A stretch of DNA of 64,000 nucleotides from Melieria omissa. Its lineage: Eukaryota; Arthropoda; Insecta; Diptera; Ulidiidae. The stretch covers positions 91,966,783-92,030,782 of the forward strand of contig OZ020269.1 of NCBI GenBank assembly GCA_963971225.1. Reading direction: 5' to 3'. Below are positions 22,808 through 35,200 of this stretch, piece after piece (position 1 is the stretch's first letter; each line of letters begins with the position of its first letter). The translations under genes and the position numbers were made by a program. Under the pieces are notes generated by a model. It did not search any database, was not told the origin of the DNA, and saw only the letters and a program-made list of their open reading frames with translations.

Positions 22808-25508
22808 ATGAGTGGCAGTTTGTTGATTCCTGCATCGAAAATCGGCACAATGTTGCTGGCCGTAAAGCAGGAGCGATCGGAACAGCTTCAGGACACCGGC
22901 GAATTGACGGACCCAGCGCAGTTCATTATCGAGAATGCCAAGTGCTTTTTGTGCGATCGCAATTTTGTGGAGGGCGAGGACACGTTTCTCATATTTGAGA
23001 GCCGCTTGCGTGATGATGGCGAAGTGGACAGTCCGCTGGCTTCAGTGCTATCCTCAGCATTGGGTCGCGATGTGGATGAGAATTCAGCGCATTCGGCAGT
23101 AAGTTTGAATCGACCCACACTTTAAAAACTTAATAAGAAAATTGTTTGTTCCTAGTTGCTCTGCGCCAACTGCAACCAGGATACACTCGAGTTCGAGAAC
23201 CTGCTACAGCGATTCTGCGACATTCGCTATCGTATCATTGCTGCCTTCAATCGCACCGCGCGCAACTACGATGTGGAGCCCATAGCGGTAGAAATAAATG
23301 GTGTGCTGCAGGATGCGGGCATTACAGTCGATCCTAAGCGAACAAATGAGGGGGACAATCAGAGAATGAAGAGTGAAGAGTGCATGTTGCAGTTGGACGA
23401 TGGCTGTGCGCAGCCCCTGAAGGAGGAGTCTGTAAATAATTTAGATGAGCACACTGCGTTTTCCAGCAATGCCGACGAGCTGCTTTTGACAAATGTGTCT
23501 GCTGCTGATTTGGTGGAGGAGGTGGACGAAATGGAGAACGAAGAGGTAGAGAACGACGAGCAAAAGTCATTGATTGTGACTGCGACTGTCTCGGCGCCCA
23601 CGGAAAAGGCAAATGATCCTAGTAAATATGCTTTTGCGGTGATTGGTGCGAAGGCAGATGAGCAAACGATGGATTCGCCATTCACAACAGTGGAGGGGGA
23701 TACAGATGAGTTGAATGTAACCAACTTGCAGATTGATGGACAAGGTGAGGAGTTTGGAGTGTGAGACTACGAACATTTTTAAGTCATGACTGGGGTTTTT
23801 TGCAGATATCATTATCTATGGTGACATGGAGCAAGATTCACAGTTAAGCTACAAGGACATGCCCGAAGAAGGCAGCACGCAGTCATTGCAAGATATGGAC
23901 AGCAGCAGCAATCAAAGTGTGTTAATTCTAATGATTTAATTTTGCTTCTGGGTTTTTAATGGCGTTTTCCATTTTCTGTTTGTAGCGGCTGCTGTTCTTT
24001 TTACTACTGATGATGGCGACTCAGCTGCCGCCTTGACTTTGGACGATGAACAGTTGGCACATCCCATCTTTGAGCAGCAGGGCGACTTGTACGTATGTCG
24101 GCTGTGTAACGATCAGCAACAGCCGTTGGCCAACAAGGCTTTCGGCGAGCACATGCGTCGCGTGCACAGTTTGCGCTTCTACAGCAACACCCCATCGCAC
24201 AACGATGCCAAAGACGATGAGCAGGACTCGCCTGCTGGCGATGCGGACGCACCGTCAGAAGGCCAGTTCGAGTGCGACACCTGCCAGCGTGTCTTCCCCA
24301 ACTACCGGTTGCTGCGCGTACACAGTCGCATCCACTACGGCAGCGCCAAGCAGTACGAGTGCACGCAGTGCGGCAAGAAATACAGCTGCAAGAATTTGCT
24401 GCATGATCACATAAACATGCACACCGGACGGCGCCCGTACAAGTGCCCTAAGTGTCCGAAGGACTTTGCTGCCAAGTACACGCTGCAAGCGCACATGAAA
24501 ATCCATAGCGACCGGCAGCGACCCTTCAAGTGCGACACATGCGACAAGGCATTTCTCAAGCAGCAAACGTTGACGCATCACAAGAAGCTGCACGTCAATG
24601 TGAAGTCCTTTGTGTGCGACATTTGCTCGAAGGCATTCGGATCGCAGCACAATTTGGACGTGCATCATATTGTGCACAGCGGCCAGCGGCCGTTCATTTG
24701 TCGCACGTGCGGCAAAGCATTTGCGCGGCGCACTGAGATCAAGGACCACGAGCGCATACACACCGGCGAGAAACCGTTCAAGTGTGACATGTGCGATGCG
24801 GCGTTTGCGCAGCGCTCCAACCTGATGTCGCATCGCAAGTCGACGCACCTGAACGAGAAGCAGCACAAGTGCGACGAGTGTGGACGTTTCTTCAAACGGC
24901 GCCGACTGCTGCAGTACCACATCAATGCAGCGCACACGGGCGAACGGCCGCACAAGTGCGAATGCGGCGCCTCGTTTGTCTACCCGGAGCACCTGAAGAA
25001 ACACAAACTCATACACGCACCGACCAAGCCGTACGCATGCGAGGTGTGCGGCAAGGAGTTCAACAGCCGCGACAATCGAAACGCGCATCGTTTCGTTCAC
25101 AGCGATAAAAAGCCGTACGAGTGCCTCGAGTGTGGTGCTGGTTTCATGCGAAAGCCGCTGCTGTTGGCGCATATGAAGCACACGCAACATGCCAGCGACA
25201 CAATCATTGTCAATCAGCCGCAGATCAATAAGAACGGCACATTGTCGCTGATCAGCGAAGTGAACGTAATCGAGGCGAACGACGAAGCGGACGATGGAGC
25301 GCAGGCGCTTGCTGCGGAAGTGATTGCAGCACCGACATCGGCGGAGGAAGAATCATTGGAACAGATACTGGCCGAGGTGGAGAACGGCGATGACGCAGAG
25401 GTGGTGGAGGGCGAGAGTGCGGAGGTGAAGTATTTGCAATTTGAGGACCTCGACAAGGACGGCCAGCAGATACTTGCGTGGATGGACATGGGTGTGGACA
25501 AGGAATAA
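22808..25508 (+). CDS. C2H2 zinc-finger protein with N-terminal ZAD-like domain, 837 aa
   Basis: The coding exons are 22808-23098, 23156-23744, 23806-23916 and 23986-25508, with GT-AG introns and consistent phases, giving 837 codons plus TAA. The ATG at 22808 is chosen because an upstream in-frame ATG (22787) lies before the TTTGCAG acceptor at 22798 and would be spliced out. The N-terminus has two Cys pairs, CFLCDRNF and LLCANCNQ, with a hydrophobic segment after the second (LEFENLLQRF). This arrangement recalls the insect ZAD dimerisation domain. A long acidic linker follows. About twelve C2H2 fingers span residues about 364-732, several joined by TGEKPF-like linkers. Finger 10 has CxC (HKCECGASF) instead of CxxC. 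The C-terminal 100 residues are strongly acidic. It is presumably a nuclear DNA-binding regulator; I cannot name the orthologue. Confidence 0.92.
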
Positions 25509-26273
25509 AATGGGCGCACGCTGTGCTGCGTACTAGTCATAGTCGTGTAATAGTTGTAGTTACCTGTTAGTGATAAATGATCCCGCAGACAAATGAGTGG
25601 ATGTAAAAATATTTGGACGAACAACTCTTTTAGCGAATCTCTCATAATCCGAAGCGGCTGCTGCCACATGGAACTATCAAGGCGAGTGTTCTAAAGTTTT
25701 GCTGCACATTACTTGTTATTTAACTCTCCGGCTGGGATCTAATAACGTCACGTGGTGTGGGAATCATAATTGTCCAGGGAATCGAAATAAAATTGGATTT
25801 AAACACAAACGAAACAAAATCCAGTCTTCTTCATTCTTACATTAAATTAACGTTTTATTTGAATAGGGCTAAACTGCGTCAAGTGGATAACAATTCCATT
25901 ATTATACAAATTCAAATATCCAACAATCGGGGTTTCGAGTCGATAAATCTTCAAGTTATAAATATGTATTTTTGGTTTTATTTTAACTTTAGGAATATAG
26001 ATTTGACTAAGTAAAACGACATTTTAAAATCTGTTAAAATCGGCCGACCGCCTGGCAGGTCCGTAGTAAAAATCTGCACATCTGCATTCCCGTCTGCATT
26101 ATTAGTCTACGTAACTGTATGATTTGTAGCGTATAGTAAATAGTACATAAAAAGTAGTGTGTAACTGGTAAAGTCGCGTAAAAATCGCGCAATTTGTTTG
26201 TTGTTGTTGTTCCAGCAGTGGTCCGTCGTTGCGTTAATGGTTGGTGGAAGAAATGCGTCTGTCCCTAAATGAG
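25509..26273. other. 3' untranslated regions of convergent zinc-finger gene and RyR
   Basis: AATAAA on the plus strand at 25786-25791 suits the zinc-finger transcript, about 280 bases past its stop. AATAAA on the minus strand at 25977-25982 suits RyR, about 290 bases past its stop. The two predicted ends are under 200 bases apart. No other gene is visible. Confidence 0.5.
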
Positions 26274-29200
26274 TTAGCCGCCACCGCCGCCGCCAGACAG
26301 CTCGTCCTCGTACTGCTTGCGGAAGCAGTCACCCACCGGGAAGAAGTCCCAGCTGCGCTGCTGGTACATGTTCCACACGTACGTTTCCTGGCCGGTGTAC
26401 TCGGTGTCTGGCTTGTTGATCAAATGCATCAGGAAGAACATGTAGTTGGCCAAATTGTGCTCCTTCTGCACGTGCGTGTCAAAACCGTGCGGCACTATGT
26501 CGAAAAAGTCCTTGCCCATTCCGCATATGAAGCAATTGGACTCCATGTTCTCCTTCACTGATTCGAGCTGGTCACGCAACTCGCCGAACGCATCAATGAT
26601 CAGACCTTGAATGATGGCCAGCAGAATGACAATGACAAAGAAGAAGAAGGTGATGTCGAAGATGATGCGATACACCTCGTAGTCGTCGCCATCCGGATCG
26701 CCAATCTCGTCGCCTATGCCGCCGCCGGCGCGCACGCCCTTGTACAGATGGAAGACGAAGCACGTCAGCATGTCGTGGCACTTTCTGTCCACCTCCTCGT
26801 CCTCCTCTTGTATGTAGAACTTGCGGAAGAAGTTGAACGCAATCACCGTATAAATGTACACAATGATGGTGAGCAGCATGACCGTCAGCACCAGCTGCTT
26901 GCCGTTGTGCGTGACGGACTGCAGAATGGTGCGCAGCGTCTTGAAGCCGACAGCCACGTCGAGCAGATGGGCGGCAAAGAAGAAGTTGTTGAAGTTGCCC
27001 ATCACCGAGAACGAGAAATACCACAGCGAGTAGAGGAAGGCATTGTCCGTGAAGGTGACGCCCGCCTTCCACACTTGGTAGCGCCAGTCGATGTTCATGA
27101 TGTACTTGATGAGGCCGCTCTCTTCGCTCTCCTGTGCCATGAAGGCACTCTTCTCCATGCCCAGCAAATTGCTAATCGAGTCGAAGTCATAGGTCTCGCT
27201 GTACTTCTGGCGCACCTTCTTCTTGACGAACTTGTCCCAGTAGTTGACGGGGAAGGATTTTGCCGATATGACCAGCTTGTCCCAGTGCGATTTGAAGTCG
27301 TCGTCCTCCGGCTGTTCAGCAATGAAGAGACCATCGAATTCCAGGCGACGCGCAATCTCCTTCTCGCGCTTGAATATGGCCAGCGGCACCTTCAGGTGGT
27401 AGTAGGCAATCAGCATGGCCAGCGAGACCAGGCTGTGCAGCAGCGCCGCTATTCGTATTACGTGTTCCATGTAGAAGAAGTCCTCGTCCACGTGCACCAA
27501 TTCCGGTATGTCATCTTTGCCATCGTCGCCACCATCGCCCGAGCCATCGCCAGAACCGCCAAAACCTGACGCCGCCATGCCGCCACCAGATCCAGAGCCA
27601 AGTATGAGTTCATCGTCGCCAGAAGCCTCCGCGTCGTCGCCGTACGAGGTGACCTTGTAGAAGAGCAGCATGAAGTTGATGCTGAAGGCCAACACCAGTG
27701 CCACGTACTTGAGATTGTAAAAGTTGCGCGCCAGGAAGCTGACAGCGCGGTGCGTGTACTGCGAGAAGTCGATCTGATTGACGGCAGGCGTCTCTTGAGT
27801 CGTTGCCGAGGACTTCTTGGCCTCGGCTTCGATGGAGGCCATGGCCGCTTCTTGTGCCTTTTGCGCTTCCTGTCGCTCCTGTGCCGCCTTCTTAGCAGCC
27901 TCTCCGCCCAGTAGATCAACTATCGAAATCGGCTCTTGGTAGGGCTCACTTTCCACCATGAGCTCGCCACTGGCCGCTGCATCTTCGGGGCTCGACTCGC
28001 CAGTCTCCTCAACCGAGGAGCTGCCGCTAAGGCCAGGAGATTCGCGTACGGTCACCTTGTACTGGCCATCCTCTTTACTTATGTCCAGCCCGAATGCTTG
28101 CACAGGGCCAGGCGGCTCTTCGATGGGCAGCGGTGGTAGCGCTCTGCCGAACGTCTCTTCCTCCACGGGCGGTGCTTCAATCTCTTCGGGCGCTGGGCCT
28201 CGCATCAGATTCATCAGTATGCCGAATATGTAGCGCACCACACAGAAGTTGCCATAGCCGGTGTAATAGAACATGTAGAAGATCATCTTGAAGAAGCCAA
28301 TAATCAGCTCCGGTACGGTCTTTGTTTGCATGACGCCGATTTGGTGTTTGATGTTCGATGGGCTCAGCATGTGCACGCCGAACTTCAGGCCGTCCTTGAT
28401 GGCCTGCATGGTGCGACGTATGGGATCGCGTGCGGCACGTTCCTCCTCCTCTTCGCTCATGTAAGAGCTGTAGGCGGTGTCGCGCTTCACATTGCTGCCG
28501 CCATCATCGGTGGCCATCAGGCCGGAGGCATGGGTCATCTCAAAGATGGCATCTTCGCAGAAATTGACAAAGGCCTCGAGCTTTTCTTTGTCGCCGCCCT
28601 CGGTGACAATGGAGTAGAAGAAAGCGCGTTTGGACTCCTTGATTTGTGGCTTCTCCCACTGTTCAATGTTAGAGTCCTTGATTTCGAAGTAGACGCGTTC
28701 GATGCGCTTCGAGCTGCCCAGAATTTCAATGCGGCCCAAGAAGGGCTCAAAGTAGTTGAGCACAGAGCCGGCAGTCTCCAGGAAACGTGCCAGGCGCGGT
28801 TCGTTGGGCATGTGCTCGCTGAGATTGGTGAGCAATACAGCCAAATTGAAGCCAATTTCCTTTGATGGTTCATGGAAACGATCCACAAAATCGGCGTAGT
28901 CGATTTTGCCTTCGTGATTGCGCTCGCAGCATGCCAAAAGGAAATCCATTTCCTCGCTGTAAAATGATGAATAATAGTAAAAAAACATGAACAATTAAAG
29001 TAGAAGCAACATACGGTGTATAGTTCTTTGATTGCTCCATTTTATCTCTAAAGTCTTTGGGCGTTACCCAGCCCTCGTTCTTAATATCGATCTCGGCAAA
29101 ACTGGGCGATTCAATGAGGTCCTTGAGCTTCAGGAACATATCGAAGTATTTCAGAATCAATTCGACATTGCCGGCGGACTCGACCAGTGTGTCCACCATC

Positions 29201-32200
29201 TGTTTACCAATGGTGCCTATAATTAACAGACAATTAACAGAAAATCATAACCCTTTTTGATTTCCATGTATTTCAGATCATTTCTTACCATTCACCACGT
29301 TTCCTTCCAGCATGGACAGCATCATGGTTATCATGTCCTTTTGCAAGTTCAATAGCTCCTTGAGCAGATCCACTTGACTCGAGTGTTTCGAGAGCTTCTC
29401 CTGCATATGCGAGAAGAGGAACAAAAAGCCACCCACCGCATCCCACAGACGCGAATGCGCCAACGCTTGCTGATTGAGCGTACACGGACCCTGTATGACC
29501 TCAGTGAGCGTGTTGAAGACCTGACTGGCTACTTCGATGGCCTTGAAGAAGTTTGCCTTACCGGCCGGATCGATGATTTCTTTGCTGGAGTAGTGCCAGT
29601 AAAAGTCCATGATGGACTCCTGCAGACGCAGCAAATAATCGACGGTACAGATAACCACGTTGACGGTGGTCGTGTTGCCCGCCTGCGTACGCAGATAGTT
29701 TTGCCAATCTGCGGGGAGAGCAAGGCTTATTAAGTGCTGTGCATTTTTATAGAAATGCTTAACATGGACTCACCTAAATTGTGACCCTCGCAGGTCAGCT
29801 GTATGAAGCGAAACAGGGCACATGTGAACTCGGCATCGTGCATATTCTTCTCGCCGGCAGCGCCTTCCGATCCAACACCAAGACCTGCACCCGCACTTGG
29901 AATGTACTCTTTGTTGCAAAGTTTACAATAGTGTGGGAGGAATCGGCGGACGGGTGGGAACATGCGTATTTTGTATGGTGTGTTGTTTGGTTGATTGGTT
30001 GGGGTTGCATTATGTAGGATGGAGTTGGAGCGACAGTGTGCGACAACAAAATACCAGGACCGGGGTGTAGGTAGATAGACGTGCGAGGGTTTTACATTTT
30101 TGAAAATACAAATTAAAAGTCAGAAGTAAATCAAAGTGTGGGACACGAAAAATTCCAAGAAAGATAAAGTGATGCTAATCCAAAACAAACAACTCAACTC
30201 AACTTTAAGCGTGTGTTGGGTGCAATGTATATATATACAGAGGAGAAAGTGTGGGGGACTGGGATCAGAGGTGGCAGAAATGTGTTGCTTAAAGAGAATA
30301 TGGTTGTTGCTTACCCTCTGCTTTGGTGTTACGCTCAAAGGCATCCAAATCCAAGACACTGCACGAGTTCATAAGGCCCGCAATCGATGTGAAAAATCCG
30401 ACATCCTTCTTTTCCTTTAGATGATTCAACATGCCCATTTGAATGTCAATGTTGCCACCGCGCAGAATGGCAATGCCCAAATTGAGCGTAGTCATGACCA
30501 TTTCGGACGGAATGCCCTTGGAGGCGGATATGTGTAGCAGGACCATCTCGGCAACGCCACGATTGGAGAGACGTGCTTGATGGAAGAGCAGTTTTTGCTT
30601 CTCCATTTCTTGTTCCTGCGGCAAAGAAGCGGTTAATGTAGTGAGTTATACGTAGTTATATAAAATTTTGGTAAGTGATATTTTGTTAAGACTAGTGTTA
30701 AGTTTTCAGTGGAACTGATTTCGACTTTGTTGCGGTAATATCGTCAAAATATGCTTTTAGATTGCCCTTTTGACCCATTACTGCAAACAATTTTATAACC
30801 GCGATAAAGTTTCCATTCAAATATGTTGCAACCAGTTACTGCTAACCACTTTCAAACCGGTTTTTGTCTATACTTTAATACACTTGTATTGTGCTGCTGT
30901 TTACGCGTATATTTCTGAACATATTGGGAAAGAATTGCAGCACAGGGAACATCTCTCATGGATGTGCAGCACCGCGAAGATTTTTTAAAAATTAATTAAT
31001 TAACATGTGAACTTCTATCCTTTCCCTTACAAGAAGCATTAGTTTAGTTATCGCTAACCATATTTTTACGTAACGTAACGTAATGAGAACGGCCGCCATC
31101 TTGCTTACAGGGGCTCTCCGCACTACACCCACGAAAGCATTGTTTACCCTTCTCCACTGGCTCCCAACTGCGCAGCGGGTCAAATTACATGCGAAATGCT
31201 CTGCAGTCAGACTTAACGCGATTTCCCGCTGGGCTAGACCGGATCTTGGTCATTCCAAGATTCTTACCCAAGACTGTTCGGTGCCAAATGTCAGCGATCA
31301 CATCTACACCCCCACTCAATTTGACCAAAGGTTTACTGTTCGTATCCCTAGCAAAAGAGGTAGCGAATTATCCTCCGAAAACTCCATCAATATCTACACT
31401 TACACTTTCAAATTGGCGAACATGGTTGGCTGCGGGGTCTTCTGTAGTCAACTGGGGTTTAATCTCTCGTTTCGTCTATCTGACCATTGTAGTGTCTTTC
31501 AGACAGAAGTAATGGCTTTTTACCAGAGTTCAACTGGCTCAACCGCGAGAACGCACATAACACGGATGCACATATGTATTCGGATATTCAGGTAGCCATC
31601 AAGTCGCTCGCGGTGGCGACCACCTCATCCAGGCTGGTTTTGGACTTCCGAAAATTCTTGAATAACTTAGCTAGACGCTCTAAGGTCTCATTATTCTGAG
31701 TGCTAGGGCACAGAGGTATTGTAGGCAACTGCGAGGCGGACAACTGCCAGAGCAGGCACACTGATCGCTTAGGCGTCGTTCTTCCTCCCAGTTGGAGCTC
31801 CTATTCTATCGATTAAATTGATGCTCAAACAATTCTACCAAAAAGTAGCTACCGAACTGTGGTCTGAGGAACAGACATTCAGTATCTCTCGACTTACCTG
31901 GCCTTCCTATAACATGAAACGCATGAAACAAGCTACTTAACCTTAGCCTTCACTCAATAAGCACAACGGTCTCGGTGCTCACGGGTCACTGTCTTATGGG
32001 TAAGCATGCGGAGAGAAAGGGCAGTCCCTTTCAACGACTTTTGTCGAGGATGTGGGTCCGAGGAGGAGACCGTTCTCTATCTGTTTTGTTCGTGTCCTTC
32101 ATTAGCTAGAAGAAGACTTAAGTCGTTCGGTTCAGCTTTCTTTACTAGTCTAACCGAACTATCGTCTCTGAATATCAGGGATATAGCTAGGTTCATAACG

Positions 32201-35200
32201 GAATCTTCTTGGTTCCCAGCGCTGAATCTGTTGGTTCTCAGGCGTAAGATGAGCGTAAGTGAGCTTTTCACGTAGGAGGCTGCCACTCCAACCTAACCTA
32301 ATCTAACCTAGACTGCGATATGTTTTCAGTGAAAACCCATAAAATCAGTCACCGCTAACTGCTTTATAACTGCTAATTATACAGACAGTTACAAGCCTTG
32401 AACTTTACATGTCGAACTGTAAGAAGTGTCTATTAAAGTTTTTTCTTTTTGAAGTTTTAATCAGTTACCGCTAACCGCTCAATAAGTAAATTCGGATATT
32501 TTCATACACATAGTTACCATTTGTATACCGATCCTGTACTTGGGTTAGCATGCGCACAACAAATGTTACAGTTAATGGCAACAATCATTTAGCAACTCTC
32601 GCAACTTACGTGTATGCTGGCGCCCTCTTCGCTGGCCTCGCCTCCGCCCTCTTCATCGCCACCTTCTTCCTCTTCCTCGCCGCACGATTTGGCTGCAATG
32701 AGCGCATAGGACATGTACAGCAGATCCTCTTGCAGTGCGCCGCTTCGTTCGGTCATGGCGCCACGACAGAAGGTCGTCACTAGTTGCGTCAGCGGATCCG
32801 GTTTGCCATCGGTTTCCTCTTCGTCCTTCTTCGATTTCTCCGACTCCTCGAATGTTTGCGTTAGATCTTCGATCATCACTTCTTGGCCCACGTTCTCCTC
32901 CTGCAGCCACTGTTCGTAGTAGGAGCGCGCAAAAATATTGCACGCCCGATGCCTAAACGTAGCGAGACAAGCGGACACAGGTAAAAGTGGTTAGAGTCGG
33001 GCGAAATATAGTCGGAATAACGGCAACATTCTGACATGCGTTTAGTTAGTTTTGTTAGCTTCGAAACGCATACAAATTCGCAAGGCAAATCGAGTGAGTG
33101 AGTGAATCGGAACATATAGTATTTGGCAATGGTGAAAATGAACGCTTTTGGTTCGGCTCGCTCGCTCGCTCGCTCCCATTTTGCGCTTGTGCTCTTGTGC
33201 CAGCTGTCGCCTGGGCTCGCTCGCTCTGGACGGGCGGGGAGCGCGGAGCTTAAGGTCTAACAACACACCCCACCTGCTCATGCGATAGAGATGTTTGGCT
33301 CGCAAGCTGGATATGACCGCCTGACGACGGGCCATTGTAATTTTTGAGTTCCAACGTTTGCTTCTTGGCTTGGGACGCGAGGCCTAGGAAGGAATCAAGG
33401 ACACAATACACGGTATCAGCCAGTGAAAGCAGAGTAGTGCGCACGGTACAGTGTGTTTTAGTACGGAAAAACTGATTAGCAATCGATAGAAAAGGCACAA
33501 CAAAAATACAGTAGAAATAAATGTGAAAACATGTACAGGTGAAGTGAGCAGATGGCGGATGATGGCAATGGGCAATGGACCTGCAGAGACGTTCACGCAA
33601 AACAAAAGCTAACTACACGACTGGCACAGCCCGAGGCGAACAGAGGTCAGCTACACAATACGTGGACGACTGTGTTTGGTTAGTGTTTGGCGCAAGCGAA
33701 AACTCGTCTCGGTAAAAACCTGGGCAAAGAATGTAGAGATGTCTGACGGAAGCATGCGATAACGGCACGCTTCCTTTGTATGGATACGACACTCCTGTAG
33801 ACGTTTTTGCTCTGCTGTTGTGGATGGTCAATCTGTAAATGTGACGGTGTGCACGATCAGGTCAAGGTCAACAAATAGAATTGGCGTGTTGTGGTGTTGC
33901 GTAGATGTGTGAGAAAAATCGTAGATATAAATTAGATAATGTGGCATAGACAAAATTATAGTTGAGAATCGAATAAAGAAATTAATAAAAATGGATCGAG
34001 AAATTAGAGTAACTAGTCTAGGCGAATGAAAGTAAATCTGTACATATGTAGGTTTATAGTAGATTCGAAGAAGTATATCAAAAGTCATAACGTATACTTA
34101 AAGGAGGAAATCATGTAGAGAATATCACCGCGTACGGCAGACAAATCAGGCCAACGAAATGCAAACAGAACACTCACCATGTGCAGGCCGTAGAGCACCT
34201 TGGCCATTGCCACAATGCGATCCACCGTTTCCTGTGTCTTGTCCTTGCCTTTCTCATTCTGGTTGGAGGCCTTTTCCAGCGCCTGCTCGTCCACCTGCTC
34301 CTCCGTCTTACCCAGTTTCGAGTAGAGATAGTGTTGCCAGGACATCTCATCCGATGGATCCAGCTTATCGGGCAGTGTCAGCTGATTGCGCGCGAATTCG
34401 ATCACATCGTACTCGCCCATCTTTTTCAGGTAGCGATCCTTGCAGTGCTGCACCAACTCCTGCTCGCGGCCAGCGAAAAGATTCAAACCGACCGGCAGCA
34501 GACGCTTGAGGCAGGCCACCATCAGACTGGCCTGCACCTCCTTGTCCTTGTCGCGTTTTTTGTCGCGATTCTTCTTCTTCTTCTTTACCTTGCCGCCCGT
34601 TACGGGTGCACCCTCGGTGAAGGCAGAACGCCTGGTGGCCGTGGGCATGATCAGCGCCATGTTGTCGATCTCGTTGGCCGATATGAAGTTCTGCTCCTCC
34701 TTCAGGAAGTACTGACTCTTTGACCAGATGTTGAATATTTCCGCCACGTGGTTGTAGAGATCCTCGGCCTCAGGTATGTTGTCCTTGAGCCAGTGATTGC
34801 GTTGCAGATCGACGTACTTGATCAGCAGTGGATAGAACGAGTAGATATCGCGCACGAGCAGCTGCCAGTCTTCCTGCAGCTGTGTCTCCACCTGCGATGT
34901 GTCATCGGTGGCGGATTTAATGAAGCCGCGCATGCTCTCCTCCTTGTGGAACATGTTTTCTGTGCGTTTCTTAACACGTTCCGCCAGTGGCAAGAACGGA
35001 TCCTTGAGCAGCTCCTCGGAGGTATTGATGATAATCTGCTGCGTGTACGCTGCAATTCTGGTCATCCATGGGGCATTGTCGTTGCCGATATTCTTCTTGA
35101 TCATTTTGAGCACATTGCGCAGCAGCGAGTTCATGTGATCCGCCGTCACCATGGTAACGTGATTGCCGCTGGTCGGACTGACATTGTCCGGTCCCTGTGC

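Noticed and set aside
24255..25190. 311-codon minus-strand frame over the zinc fingers
   Set aside because: It is the antisense of repeated zinc-finger codons. It has no motif of its own and no splice or start context.
26607..27569. 320-codon plus-strand frame antisense to the RyR channel domain
   Set aside because: It lies wholly within a highly conserved RyR exon on the other strand, and the translation is His/Val/Glu-rich noise.
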